Shown here piece after piece: positions 29,663 through 41,990 of a stretch of 64,000 nt of DNA. Each line of letters opens with the position of its first letter. Position 1 is the first letter of the stretch. The notes beneath the pieces were generated by a model. The model made no database searches, had not been told where the DNA came from, and worked only from the letters and a program-made list of their open reading frames with translations. Made by a program: the position numbers and the translations under genes. This DNA comes from Effrenium voratum (lineage: Eukaryota > Sar > Dinophyceae > Suessiales > Symbiodiniaceae). Location: positions 103,894 to 167,893 of the forward strand of contig CAUJNA010000189.1 in NCBI GenBank assembly GCA_963377175.1, written 5' to 3'.

Positions 29663-32600
29663 ATATTTCGGGTATTTGAACTTTATTGATGGTTGATTCT
29701 GGGAAAGTGGTTTGTTGCACGCTGCATCCCCGCGATTCCATGCACCCCAGTACTTGGCTGGCTTTTCCGTGCGACCGAAGTTGATTTACATTTTGGGCTT
29801 GGACATTTGATGCGGTCTCTGGCTGCATCCTCCGCATTCTCAGCATGTGGGAGGGATAGTCAGTTTGTGACGCAATAGGTTTATCCTGCTTTGTGGCACT
29901 TGAGGGGTTACATGGAGCCTTTGTAGGACATGGGTGTGGGATAAAATATCACGCGCATACTGAGTTTTCACGTCCGAAATTCATACAATAATAGAGACAG
30001 GCGCGGCAGTCCTCGCCCCGCAAATGGCTTCGGCGAATCGCGCAGCAATTTCAATCTCCTAGACTCTCTGCATTTGCCCCCGGAGCCAGCAGTCATGAGC
30101 AAAAGAAGAGAGCTCCTCAGGTGAAATCTGGCCTGGTTTGCAGATTGCATTACAAATAACGAAAGAAGCCTGGTAAGGAAAATTGCGGTCTGACACATGT
30201 AAATGTCCCTGTTGGACTTCCGCCTTGCACCATGACTATCCCGTGCTCCTGAGCCAGCCTGTGCAACACCTTCTTGTGACCAAGATATGTCAATCAATTA
30301 GGCAGGTTTGACATCTGAGCAACACAGCCTCAGGTTGGTTTGCAGTCGGGAGGCCGGTGCACTTTTGGCCGAATACTTTTGCGTCTTTTGTCCAAACCAA
30401 ATTTAGGGCGCAGAGACGCTCGGCCACCTTCAAGCTCGGGACCTCTTCGCAGGCCACCAAATCTACGGCGCCTCGCCCAGTCTGGAGGGCAACTGAGGGG
30501 CTTCGCAGGCGTGAGAACATGTGAAGTGCCCCAGCGCTTGAAACATGGTAACAGCAGCTTGGCAGCCAACGAAAGTGTTGGTCCTTGTCTCGCGTCTTGT
30601 TTTTGGTTCGCTGCCTTCTTCTTGGGGACTTAAGGGCTTTATTCATCGTACCCCAAGGCACTGTCGGCGTCGTTCCAGTATCTTCCACACCAGCACCAAC
30701 AACAACATTAACATTCTTTACGTGAGTGTTGGCTTTGGCTTGGGGAGTATTCAGTTGCCACCAAAGCGCTAGCACAAAATCCACACAATGCGCTTTCCAG
30801 GAAGTCGATAAAAACCAAAGAAAAGAATGCACGAAACTCCCTCAACCCACGAAACTAGCTCCTTTAACCCACTTAACTCCTACTCAGTCAAGCCCCCATG
30901 TGTCGAAGGCAACTTACCTCACAAGCCAAACCCACATCCCCAGTGTCCTTTACCCATTCTGCAAATTCTGCCTCTGTAGTTCACGTCAAAGAGCTCTGTA
31001 GCATCTGTGCTACACCTAAGCACCAAGCCCCTTGGATCCAATCCTGTGAGAGGTTTCTGTAAAGCTTGGCGACCTTGGCTTATGGGGTTCGAAAGGTTGA
31101 GAGGGTGCGAATGGAGTCCTGTCCAACCCCGACTCTCGGCTCCTTGGAACCAAAATTCTAAGGCTATGGCAGTTTGCAGCTTGTCTTCCCGGTGGAGTCT
31201 TGATACGTCCCACCCGGGCCTGAGACGAGACGACGACACCGGTCCAGAATCGCAAAGGCAAGATGGCAAACCTCTCAAACGAAAGGCAAAGCAACAAGAT
31301 CGTTGAGGCATTGTTTGGCTCCCGGCATTGTCGCCCAATCTACCAGTAAATAGGAGTTGCTCAAGCGAGAAATGATGTTGAGGTGGAACCCATTCTTTGG
31401 CAAGCGGGCAGAAGCGAAACCAAAAGACCAGCCAATGCTTTCAAGGCAGATGCAATCTAGGCCAGGAAGTGCAGACCCTTGTGTCTGAAGGTGGCACTGC
31501 TTTCATGACAGCCGGATATCTTTGTACTGGGCACATGGCTCATAAACGGAAAACCAAGCAGCCCTCTCCACTGGTTGCTTAAGTCCATCTCTAACATCCA
31601 GTGCGAGTTTCGCCCGAGGAGGTAGCAAGGAATCTTCTCATAGCCTCGCGCATAGTACCTGGTTTCAGGTTCCAACGCCGGAAGTTCAGATTGAAACTTG
31701 TCATTGCCTTCACCAACTCGGACTCAGAGTCAGAAATGCCACTTCCTCCATCAATGGAAGCAAAGCGATGGGCACCCTGGGGGAGCTTGGCAACAGCACG
31801 TGTTCAGCTCCGTGTTGCAGCTGCAGGTAGAGAAGCCTCAAGTTGGCGAACGCCCTGACAAGTGATGGGTGGAGAAATTGCACATCCTCCTTCGGCGGCG
31901 GGGAGTCCAGGCGACTTCGGGCGATGGACCCTCCAAGGCTTGCCATTTCAAACAAGATTGGCCTGGTTCTAGGCGCCTCTTGCCATTCCACAACATGAAA
32001 AACACTACAACCACCCATTGTCAAAAACAAATGTCTGAGGGTTGGACAGCTCCCGTCACAGTAGTTGCAATTGATACCTGAGCCAGGATGCGTCCCCTTG
32101 TTGCCATTGCTGAGTCCTTGCTTGTTCTCGCTAGTTGAGGGCACGAAGCTTGTTGCTCCTTCCGGATTAACAAATGGCTTTCAACTGGCATGGTTGGAAA
32201 TTCCTCCATGTTCATTCTCCTACTGGCAAACCACAGCTAAAGCAGACTTTGATAACCCAATTCGCGCCAGAAAAGCAGAACATTTCCGGCGCCCAAAGAT
32301 TCCCCTCCATGTCTGCACTGTCTCAGCTTGCGTAGTTGCCCCAACGGAAACCAATTGGCCAGCAGCTGACGCATTGAACTATTTATACACAGGCATTGCC
32401 AATTTCCCTACTCGAAGGTATTCATCAGGTTTTGGCCGAAACTAGACTACACGTGTGCTTCAGGAATAATGCAGCTTGGGTTTACACTCACCTTTCCCTT
32501 CACAATGTGTTGTTTGCTTTCAGGCCACCTGTCTAGTTCTTGCTGGTGTGGCTGTGACAGGCTCATGCTTGAGCTGCTGGGGCAATGATCAGTGCAGCTG

Positions 32601-32710
32601 TACACGCTTCTTGGACATGTGTCTTGGCTTGCTAATTCAAGCCGACTGGACAACAGTCCTGGAAACCATGGCTCCTTCCAGTGTACAGCGTCAAACAAGT
32701 TGCACATGCA
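29663..32710 (-). CDS. Candidate spliced gene, family unknown
   Basis: Several short minus-strand blocks have protein-like texture and little low complexity, separated by non-coding sequence, as expected for a dinoflagellate gene with small exons. Blocks, 5' to 3', lie near 32447-32640, 32080-32215, 31840-31945, 31590-31795, 30919-31200, 30290-30500, 29968-30090 and 29663-29846. The clearest is 31590-31795, with SELVKAMTSFNLNFRRWNLK and MREAMRRFLATSSGE. No domain is recognised, no membrane segment is obvious, and splice junctions cannot be fixed; dinoflagellate introns often use GC or GA donors. It could be two genes or a decayed one. Confidence 0.28.
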
Positions 32711-32814
32711 CTCCTACCACGGCGTCTTTGGAAAGCCAGTCTTCGGTCGCATGACCCGCACGACCGATAAAACTCAGAGCGTGCAACAAAGAACAGTACG
32801 ACTCAGTACGGTAG

Positions 32815-35313
32815 TAAGTTAATAAAGTTCACAAAGTTAATAGAGTTAATAAAGTTAATAAAGTTAATAAAGTTAACAAAGTTAATAAAGTTAGTACAGT
32901 TAATAAAGTTAATAAAGTTAATAAAGCTAATAAAGCTAATAAGGTTAATAAAGTTAATAGAGTTAATAAAGTCGATAGAGTTAATAAAGTTAACACAGCT
33001 AACAAAGTTAACACAGTTAATAAAGTAAATAGAGTTAATAAAGTTGGTAAAGTTGATAAAGTTAATATAGTTAACAAAGCTAATAAAGTTAATAAAGTCA
33101 ATAGAGTTAACACAGTTAACAAATATAATAGAGTCAATAAAGTTGATAAAGTTAATGAAGTTAATATAGTTAACAAAGTCAATAAAGTTAATAAAGTCAA
33201 TAAAGTTAATAAAGTTCATACAGTTGACAAAGTTAATAAAGGTAATAAGGTTAATAAAGTTAGTAAAGCCAATAAAGTCAATAAAGTTAATAGAGTTAAT
33301 AAAGTTAATAAAGTTAATAGAGGTATCAGAGTTAATAAAGTTAATAAAGTTAATAACGTTAATAGAGTTAATAAAGCTAATAAGGTTAATAAGGTTAATA
33401 GAGTTAATAAAGTTAATAAAGCTAATAAAGTTAATAAAGGTAATAAGTCAATAAAGTTAATAAAGTTAATACAGTTGACAAAGTTAATAAAGGTAATAGG
33501 GTTAATAAAGTTAATAAAGTTAATAAAGCTAAAAAAGTTAATAAAGCTAATGAGGTTAATAAAGTTAATAGAGTTAATAAGGATACTAAAGTTAATCGAG
33601 TTAATAGAGTTAATAAAGTTAAAACGTTAATAGAGTTAATAAAGTTTAAAAAAAAAGTTAATAGAGTTCATAAAGTCAATAAAGTTAATAGAGTTAATAA
33701 AGTTAAAAAAGTGAAAAACAGTAATAGAGCTAATAAAGTTAAAAAAAAAAAAGTTAATAGAGTTAATAAAGTTAATAGAGTTAGTAAAGTTAATAAAGTC
33801 AATAAAGTTAATAGAGTTAATAAAGTTAATACAGTTAATAGAGTTAATAGAGTTAATAAAGTTAAAAAGTGAATAGAGTTAATCAAGTTAATAAAGTTAA
33901 TACAGTTGACAAAGTTAATAAAAGTAATAAGCTTAATAAAGTTAGTAAAGCTAATAAAGTCAATACAGTTAAAAGAGTTAATAAAGTTAATAAAGTTAAC
34001 AGAGTTATCAGAGTTAATAAAGTTAATACTGTCAAAAACGTTAATAGAGTTAATAAAGCTAATAAGGTTAATGAAGTTAATAGAGTTAATAAAGTTAAAA
34101 AGTTAATAGAGTTAATAAGGTTTATAAAGTCAATAAAGTTAATAAAGTTAATACAGTTGACAAAGTTAATAAAGGTAAAAGGGTAAATAAAGCTAATAGG
34201 GTTAATAAAGTTAATAAAGCTAATAAAGTTAATAAAGCTAATGAGGTTAATAAAGTTAATAGAGTTAATAAGGTTAATAAAGTTAATAGAGTTAATAGAG
34301 TTAATAAAGCTAAAAACGTTTATAGAGTTAATAAAGTTAAAAAAATAAAAGGTTAATAGAGTTCATAAAGTTGATACAGTTAATAGAGTTTAAAAAGTTA
34401 ATAGATTTAATAGAGTTAATAGAGTTAATAGAGTTAATAGAGTTAATAGAGTTAATAAAGTTTTAAAAAAAGTTAAAAAAGTTAATAGAGTTAATAAAGC
34501 TAATATAGTTAGTAAAGTTAATAAAGTCAACAAAGTTGATAGAGTTAATAAAGTTAATAAAGTTAATAGAGTTAATAGAGCTAATAAAGTTAATAAAGCT
34601 AATAAAGTTAATACAGTTGACAAAGTTAATAAAGGTAATAAGGTTAATAAAGTTAGTAAAGCTAATAAAGTCAATAAAGTTAATAGAGTTAATAAAGTTA
34701 ATAAAGTTAAAAGAGTTATCAGAGTTAATCAAGTTAATAAAGTTAATAACGTTAATAGAGTTAATAAAGCTAATAAGGTTAATAAAGTTAATAGAGTTAA
34801 TAAAGTTAAAAAGTTAATAGAGTTAATAAAGTTTATAAAGTCAATAAAGTTAATAAAGTTAATACAGTTGACAAAGTTAATAAAGGTAATAAGGTTAATA
34901 AAGTTAATGGGGTTAATAAAGTTAATAAAGCTAATAGAGTTAACAGAGTTAATAAAGTTAAAAAGTGAATAGAGTTAATAGAGTTAATAGAGTTAATAAA
35001 GTTAATACAGTTGACAAAGTTAATAAAGGTAATAAGGTTAATAAAGTTTAAAAAAAAGTTAATAGAGTTCATAAAGTTAATACAGTTAATAGAGTTAATA
35101 AAGTTAATAGATTTAATAGAGTTAATAGAGTTAATAGAGTTAATAGAGTTAATAGAGTTAATAGAGTTAAAGAGTTAATAGAGTTAATAAAGTTTTAAAA
35201 AAAGTTAATAGAGTTAATAAAGTTAATATAGTGAATAAAGTTAATAAAGTCAATAAAGTTAATAGAGTTAATAGAGTTAATAAAGTTAATAAAGTTAATA
35301 AGGTTAATAATAT
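32815..35313 (+). repeat. 2.5-kb AT-rich minisatellite, 9-bp unit GTTAATAAA
   Basis: About 275 units of GTTAATAAA and variants (GTTAATAGA, GCTAATAAA, GTCAATAAA, GTTGACAAA). Because the period is nine, frames stay open for 60-140 codons on both strands, giving INF/IDF and LTL peptides; these are not genes. Some variant strings recur at distance (GTTGACAAAGTTAATAAAGG near 33225, 33475, 33906, 34156, 34616, 34866 and 35012), so larger blocks have been copied. Confidence 0.97.
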
Positions 35314-36410
35314 TAATCTCAGAGCCATCCAATCAACCGCCGGTCAAGGTCTGGCCGGCTGGAAGCCGATGCTATGCTGAGGCAGGCGCAACTTCCATCA
35401 GGGCAGAAACCACCTGAGCGACATGTGAGCTAGTGGCACCTCTTGCGAACGAGGAAGCGCAATCTGTAAAGCCCTTTCAAAACATTCCAATCAGGTGGCC
35501 TGGGGCTAGGCTTGCAAATGCACTCACACTGCAAAGTGGCCAACATCATCATCATTCTGTGCCCGTGCCAGCACCGGCAGCGCGAGCCACCTCAGTCTCC
35601 ATTCAGGATGATGGCAAGATGTCTGGGGTGCTCATGAGTCATGTGTCCATCGGACAATGACTTTTGTCTTCCCTTGCACAGAAGTTAGCACTAGCAACCA
35701 TTTTACCTTGAGGCGCTAACACACATCATCCAGTTACCCAGTTGGTCAAATTGATTCAATTGCTCAGTTTGCCCGCTGGATCACTGGCAAGCCCCTCGAA
35801 CCTCAGATTCCTTCAATCTACTAGAAACATTCGAACATCTATCAAACAGAAACTAACATCCAACATGTTGGGATCCTTGGCTCCTTGGCTCCTTGGCTCC
35901 GCCACGGCTCCCATCTCTTCTCCCACTGGGGTCCCCGCCAGGCGAACATGAAGCTGAAGGACCGAAGGACCGAAGGACCGAAGGACCGATCCGAAGGCTC
36001 AAAGGAGAAAAGAGAAAAGATTCACTTTCGACGAGAAAAGAGAAGGAAAAAAAAAGCTAAAGGAAAGAAACGAGAGAAGCGAAATGAAAGAAATGCTCTG
36101 GAAGCACGGATGACATCAACAGACATGAACGAAATGCTCTTGACACATGAACTTGAATGGAAAGCTCTTGCTTCATGGGTATCCATCTGCCTTCACACTG
36201 CCTTCACATTCACACTGCTTCACACCTCGCCTCAGTCACTTGGGCCAAAAGGTGAGCACATGTGACTCTGAGACCAAGTCCTGACTGCTCAACCTAGAAC
36301 CCTGTTCGCAGCCAATTTTTGAAAACCAACGCGCAGCAATACAAAGCTCTTTGCACAGCCTCTGCCCCGCCTCTGCATTCAAGCTGCTGTCACATGGGCG
36401 CAAACATAGT
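35314..36410. other. No gene recognised
   Basis: Mixed DNA. Short repeats: GGCTCCTTGGCTCCTTGGCT near 35880, and ACCGAAGGACCGAAGG near 35960, followed by an A/G-rich run to 36100. No coding motif is visible. Confidence 0.35.
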
Positions 36411-36416
36411 AAGTGT

Positions 36417-37913
36417 TTATGAAGAAGCAAACTGAACATTACCAATGTAATCGTCCAGGGGATTATGTAACTGAACATCTCCATCAGGCATGGCTTGGCA
36501 TGCTTGCGCCATCGCTATCATCAGCAAAGGCATTGGAGCTTGCAGGTGAGAGGCTGGAACCAAACTCGCAAACTCACTGCACACATGTTGAACAGTTCTG
36601 CCATCCGGATTCTGTATCGGCTGAAGCCACATGGTTTCCATGGTGCTTTAAAGTCATCTTTGCAGCATTCGAGCTGGTGATGCAGGGGGGTTAAATCACG
36701 GGTTCACTCTACCAAAGTAACTTCGAATGACATCTCGTTGTAAGACCCCCTTGTTGCAACTTGTGTTGCAGCTCGCCATTATTTCACCCCCCACTCGGCA
36801 AGTTTTCCCTTGTTCACGCCCTCCATCTTGTCTACCTGCGTCTTGCCCTGGCACTTCAGGCTCCTTTACCGCCCTCAGCTTGAACCTCAGCTTGGTGAAC
36901 CTTGCCTTGATGTGGACCAATGTTGGCATACACGATACGTCGTGCTTCTGGCAGATGTCCGCCGCCTGGGAACAGAGCCTTTTGTGAGCGTCAAAGGGTC
37001 GTGAAAAGGCAAAGCAGTTGCCAGTACAGCCAAGCGACGTCTGAGTTGTCAACATCAACCTTGCCTCAATGAGAAACAATGCAGCGAACTGCGGAGGTGC
37101 TGATTAGGAACGGAATATGAGCTTCTACTTGGGACCATGCAACAAAGAATACAACCAGTCAAAATCCACGCTCGAGCTATTCCAGGCCAAGCTCGTGTTC
37201 AGTTACTCGGAGATTGCATGCGGCATGCTTGTTCCTTGCAAACCTACAACTTCTGCAACTGACCTATTCCTCGCACGCTATGAGAAGGCCTTGCCACAGT
37301 TCGATTTGAATATTTTCTGCCCCAGACATTCTGCCGAGTCGCAAAGAAGTGAATCTGAGGTCCCAGACAACTTCTCATACTCAGGCGAGAATGTCCTGCA
37401 GGGAGGTCACCAGGAAGCAGTGAAGAGGATCACCACCGGGCCTTGAGGCCAACCAGGCAATGTCGCGACGCGAAGGAGAGACAGAAACCGTGTCCCGGCG
37501 ACAAGTCTGTCCACAATGAACGCACACACACACACTGCAAGTAGACTTGGTCACCAATTGAATTGCGGAACACTTTCATCATTGCCAGGCGTCGGTCCCC
37601 GTTGATCGCCTCATCGTAGTCCGCCTTATGTTTAATCTCTCTGGCCATTGCGCGGAATCCGTGTGTCTTGGGCGACAAATCTCACAAGCATAGGCAGCTC
37701 GCACGGCAAATTGCAAGAGAATGCAGTTGGCATGCTTGCGACGTAGTCAACTGAGTTTGCCGAGGCCTCAAGTTGATCGTTGACTAATCTTTCACAGCCC
37801 ATATGTTTGAGAGGCCTCCACGGCTCGCAACACAAGCAGCGAAATGTTTGTACTTCCAGCGACGTGAAACGAGAGCAACTGCCCACGGTGAAACGAACTA
37901 AGCACAGATTCAT
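36417..37913 (-). CDS. Candidate spliced gene, family unknown
   Basis: Four minus-strand blocks with good coding texture: 37670-37913 (LVNDQLEASANSVDYVASMP), 37505-37675 (AMAREIKHKADYDEAINGDR, then RLAMMKVFRNSIGDQVYLQ), 36800-37010 (AADICQKHDVSCMPTLVHIK, then ARFTKLRFKLRAVKEPEVPG) and 36417-36641 (NPDGRTVQHVCSEFASLVPA, ending at a stop). The first two abut with a one-base frame change near 37670, either a very short intron or a lesion. The second ends at TTGCAGTGTGTGTG, a plausible GT donor. No known domain is recognised. The last block, with its stop TAA at 36417, would be the C-terminus. Confidence 0.35.
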
Positions 37914-38284
37914 GCCATGCTTTTGGGGCTTAGGGGAATTGTTTATACCAAAAGAAGCGAATCGGATCCGAGTTTACATGTCTGCATCGGGATGTGAATT
38001 CGGCAGTCGCAGATGCGCATATCTCGCTCCGAAGGAGCTCAGACACTTAGCAAGCCGAGGCTTCCTCGGCGATCGAGAAAATGTCGGGCCGGGAAAGCGC
38101 ACACAGACCGTTCGCAAAACGGAGGCAAGAATACAATAGCGATGCCCAAAATGCGCACAATCGCAAAAGCGATAGCAAAACCCCAATAGCCATGTCTTGA
38201 TCCCTAAAACGCCAGAGGTTCAACACCTCAGCCCAAGGATCTCACTGGGAAGAGCTTGTCGTACAGAAACCTGCTGCGCAGGCA

Positions 38285-39130
38285 TTGGACAAACAGTCTG
38301 TCTACAATGATTCGAATGCAACATACAACTCGCAAACTGCTGACTCTGCTGACTCTGCTGACTCTGCTGACTCTGCTGACTCTGCTGACTCTGCTGACCC
38401 TGCTGACCCTGCTGACTCTGCTGACTCTGCTAGGCGGTGCGCGTACTGCCAGCCACATAAATCACTCAAGATGAGGCACGTTATTAGCCCTCATGGCGGC
38501 CCATCAAGTGGTGATATCGGACACTGGCAGAGCCCCATTGGAGAGAACCAGATAGCACGAGCACTGGAAGTCCTTTGGCACAGTCTGGCAAAAATGGGAC
38601 AAAGGCTGCGTCAAGATCAAAACATGTCAGCAATGGGAAACATACCACCAGGGCATTCCCGAAAACAAACACAGATCCTGAAACCGGCCCGTTTCTGTAG
38701 GGCTCAGCTGTTCGAATCTGAGCCTAAACAAGCCAACGGCACTGGAGCACATGCTCACTGCTCAGGAGCAGCTCGACCACCTGCCATGCCGAGACCCTGA
38801 ATCACTGAAGTCTGGCGAGTTGAACGAAAGACTCCAAGACCAATTTCCGAATTCGTTTGAAGCAACGCACAATGAGACATGGCTATCGCGCAATGTGACA
38901 GCGCATGTGCGTCCTGGGCTCAGAGGCTCTCAGCTCTCATGGTGCGGCAGCACGAGGGCTCCAAGCACGTCAAAAGGCACGCGCTGCAGAAAGGGAGAAA
39001 GCGAGATACGGGAGACACGAATGGCGCAGGGCTATAATTCGCCTCGGCCCCAAACGGGCCAAGGGCGCTCAGATCCCTTTTCTAAAGAGAATCTTTGCTG
39101 CGCGTCGCCCAGCGTCTGGGGGTGTAAAAA
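38285..39130 (+). CDS. Candidate gene or exons, family unknown
   Basis: The frame from 38285 runs through the ADS repeat into protein-like sequence (GHWQSPIGENQIARALEVLW, then HSLAKMGQRLRQDQN) to about 38690. A second frame from about 38700 continues with NKPTALEHMLTAQEQLDHLP and ELNERLQDQFPNSFEATHNE to about 38900, then loses texture. A frame change or small intron near 38700 would join them. No family is recognised. The second part is helical and charged. It may instead be a retroposed fragment. Confidence 0.27.
38339..38431 (+). repeat. 9-bp repeat GCTGACTCT, about ten units
   Basis: Near-perfect tandem units with three GCTGACCCT variants. The period of nine keeps the surrounding frame open. 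In the 38285 frame it spells Ala-Asp-Ser repeats. Confidence 0.95.
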
Positions 39131-39169
39131 CACAATGATGCACCTCGCGGGTCTTGGAACACTCTTGCG

Positions 39170-39740
39170 GGGCGACAGTGAACATGCTTGCGCGCCAACG
39201 GGAAACACTGCGCGCGCCGACGCTGGCTACGATGATGCGCCAACAAGGAACACTCCCGTGCGCCGACGGTGGGCACACTTGTGCGCCCGCAAGAAATACT
39301 CTTGCGCGCCGACAGTGGACACGCTTGCGCGCCAACAAGGAGCACCTGCGTGCGCCGACAATTGATACGCTTGTGCGCCAACACAGGGCACTTTTGCCGA
39401 GGATAGAAACGCTTGTGCGGCAACCGCCGACGGTGGACACGCGTCTGCGCCATCAAGGACCAGCGGAAAGGGGACACGCTTTTGCGCCAACGAGGAACAC
39501 TTTAGGGCGCCGACAGTGGGTGCGCTTGTGCGCCAACAAGGTGCGCCGACAATGGATACGCTTGTGCGCCAACAGAGGACACTTTTGCGTGCCGAGGAGA
39601 GAAACTTGCATGAGCCGACGGTAAACACGCTTATGCACCAGCAAGGAACACTCTTGTGCGTCGACAGTGAACACGCTTACGCACCAACATGGAACACCTG
39701 CGCGCGCCGACACTGGATACGATGGTACGCGAAGTACGTC
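39170..39740 (+). repeat. 46-bp minisatellite, first block
   Basis: Units near GCGCCAACAAGGAACACTCT followed by TGCGCGCCGACAGTGGACAC and GCTTGT, period 46 bp measured between successive CGCCAACAAGG words, with indels. Roughly a dozen units. There is no spacer-repeat alternation, so it is not CRISPR-like. Confidence 0.93.
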
Positions 39741-39769
39741 CCCCAGCTCCGGCTACAAAATCGGAAAGT

Positions 39770-40410
39770 AGACAGTGAAATGCATGGAGGCATGCGAGGA
39801 GAAAGCACACAGTGAAACGCATAGAGGTATGCGCAGGGCAAGTAGACAGTGCAACGCATAGAGGCATGCAAAGAGCAAATGCATAGCATGCGCAGGCCAA
39901 GCACAGAGTGAAGCGCGTAGAGGCAGTGACATGCATAGAGGCATGCGTAGGGCAAGTACTGAGGCAAGTGCATAGACGCATGCACAAGGAAAGTAGACAG
40001 TGAACTGCATAGAGGCATGCACAGAGTCGACAGTGAAATGCACACAGGCATGCGCAGGGCAAGTGCAGAGTGAAGTGCGCAAAGTAGACAGTGAGACGCA
40101 CACAGGCACGCACAGGGCACAGAGAAGTGCATGGATGCATGCGCAGAGAGTGAGATGCGTAGAGGCACGCACAGAGTAAACAGTGAACTGCGTAGAGGCA
40201 TGCATAGGGCAAGTACAGAGTGAAGTGCGCAAACGCATGCACAGGGAAAGTAGACAGTGAAATGCGTAGAGGCACAGGGAAAGTAGACAGTGAGATGCAT
40301 AAAGGCACGCACAGAGGAAGTAGACGGTGAACTGCATGGAGGCATGCGCAGGGCAAGTACAGAGTGAAGTGCAAACATGCGTGCAAAGAGTAGACAGTGA
40401 AATGCATAGC
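39770..40410 (+). repeat. 37-bp minisatellite
   Basis: Units such as GCATGCACAAGGAAAGTAGA followed by CAGTGAACTGCATAGAG, period about 37 bp, with internal deletions. It sits between two blocks of the 46-bp repeat. A 325-residue minus-strand Cys/His/Ala/Phe-rich open frame spans it and is an artefact. Confidence 0.93.
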
Positions 40411-40554
40411 TGGCAAAATGGGCCGATTCGGGCTGCGTGTCATGGAAAATGATTTCGGGCCACCCCACCCTTTCAGAAGCCCTGGGCGCCCCCGGGGGCT
40501 TTCGCTATTCCTGTGGAGGCCAGCTCGGCGCCGGGCAGGGCAAGAAGAATGTTG

Positions 40555-41530
40555 GCACACGCAATGATGCGCCGACAATGGATACGATGATGCGCCAACA
40601 AGGAACACTCTTGCGCCCCGACAGCGCGCGCGCTGTCTCGAAAGCGTCTATCCCGGGAAAGACGCGGGCCGTGAAAGCTGTCGCTTCCCCGTACACTTCG
40701 ATTAGCTCAGCTTCTACAGCGCTCGTTCGGTGAGTCCACAAGGGCTCGTATCCCTGCAAAAGCCACAGTGAAGAAAGCTGTTGCTGGGCTGGTAACATGA
40801 AGAAGACCGTCGCACAACAAGCAAACACGAAGTACCTTGAGCGCCGCAAACGCTGCAAACTCATTCACGCGCTAGCCTGGCCAGCACGCTGCGCACGCGC
40901 CAGCAAAGAACACTTTTACGCGCCAAGAACGCGATGAGCCAAGTACGGACACTTTTGCGCGCCGATAGTGAACACTTTTTTCGCGAATGAGCACGCTTTC
41001 TCGTCAACCATGACACCTTTTGCGCGCAAACCGTGTGTGCGCCGACAACGAAGACTTTTATGCGCGGACAACGGACACGCTTACGAGCCAACAAGGAACA
41101 CTCTTGCGCGCCGACGGTGCGCGTGCTTGTGCACCAACAACGAACACTTGTGTGCGCCGACACGGGGTGCGATGATGCGCCAACGGGGAAAACCCTCCTG
41201 CGGCGACAGTGAAAACGCTTGGGCGCCAACAGGGAACACGCCCGCGCGCCGACACTGGATACGATCAGTGAACACACTTGTGCGCCGACAACAGACACTG
41301 TTGCGCGCCGACCGTGGAAACGCTTCTGCGCCAACTGAACACGTTTACGCGCCGAGGGTGAACACGCTACACTCTTGCGCGCCGGCGGCGGGCACGCTTG
41401 TGCACCAACAAGGAACACTCTTGCGCGCCGACAGTGCGCAAGCTTGTGCACCAACAAACACACTTTTATGCGCCGACAATGGATACGCTTATGCGAAGAA
41501 CACTCTTGTGCGCCGACGGCAGACGCGGAT
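40555..41530 (+). repeat. 46-bp minisatellite, second block, interrupted
   Basis: The 39170 repeat family resumes at 40555-40630, is interrupted by non-repeat DNA at about 40630-40890, and continues to 41530 in more diverged form with units of 40-48 bp. Words GCGCCAACAAGGAACACTCT and GCGCGCCGAC remain clear. Confidence 0.9.
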
Positions 41531-41564
41531 ATGGCGAGCGTGAGGCCCGTCGGTTAGGCAGCGC

Positions 41565-41990
41565 TGGGGGACAAATGATGGCACGCGCCGGGAGACAAGC
41601 AAATGCGAGCACTGGCGAGCATGCGGCCCAGCGATCTTGCAGCGGGACAAAACAAAAAAGGCACGCGCTGGGAAACAAGTATGTGGGGAAACAAGTACAT
41701 GCGCACACCGGCAAGCGTTCGGCCCGAGGAACTTACTGGAAGACAAGTAAGCGTGTACACTGGCAAGCGCTCGGCCCGGCTGGCAGCACTGGGACACAAA
41801 TGAAGGCACATGCTCCAGCAGCACTGAGAAACAAATGAAGGCACATCCTGGGAGACAAGTAAATGCGCACACTGGGGAGCGTGTGGCAGCACCGGGAGAC
41901 ACATGAAGGCACATTTTTTACTGGGAGACAAGTAAATGCGTACACTGGCGAGCATGCGGCCCGGCGCGATCTGGCAGCGCGCGGCCCGTT
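41565..41990 (+). repeat. ~45-bp minisatellite, third family
   Basis: Units built on GGGAGACAAGTAAATGCGCA, CACTGGCGAGC, then GCGGCCC and GGCAGCACTGGGA. It is irregular in length (44-60 bp). It shares only short words with the 46-bp family. Confidence 0.85.

Noticed and set aside
32803..35072. Many INF/LTL/IKL repeat open frames
   Set aside because: A 9-bp minisatellite keeps frames open on both strands; no non-repeat protein sequence is attached.
38705..38730. GGCTCAG...CTGAGCC hairpin with TTCGAAT loop as a tRNA T-arm
   Set aside because: The loop is too long and no cloverleaf surrounds it.
39631..40608. 325-residue Cys/His/Ala/Phe-rich minus-strand open frame
   Set aside because: Lies across the 37-bp minisatellite; the composition follows from the repeat and neighbouring frames are open too.
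39170..41530. Regularly spaced repeats that might suggest CRISPR
   Set aside because: The repeats are contiguous minisatellite units with no unique spacers, and the setting is eukaryotic.
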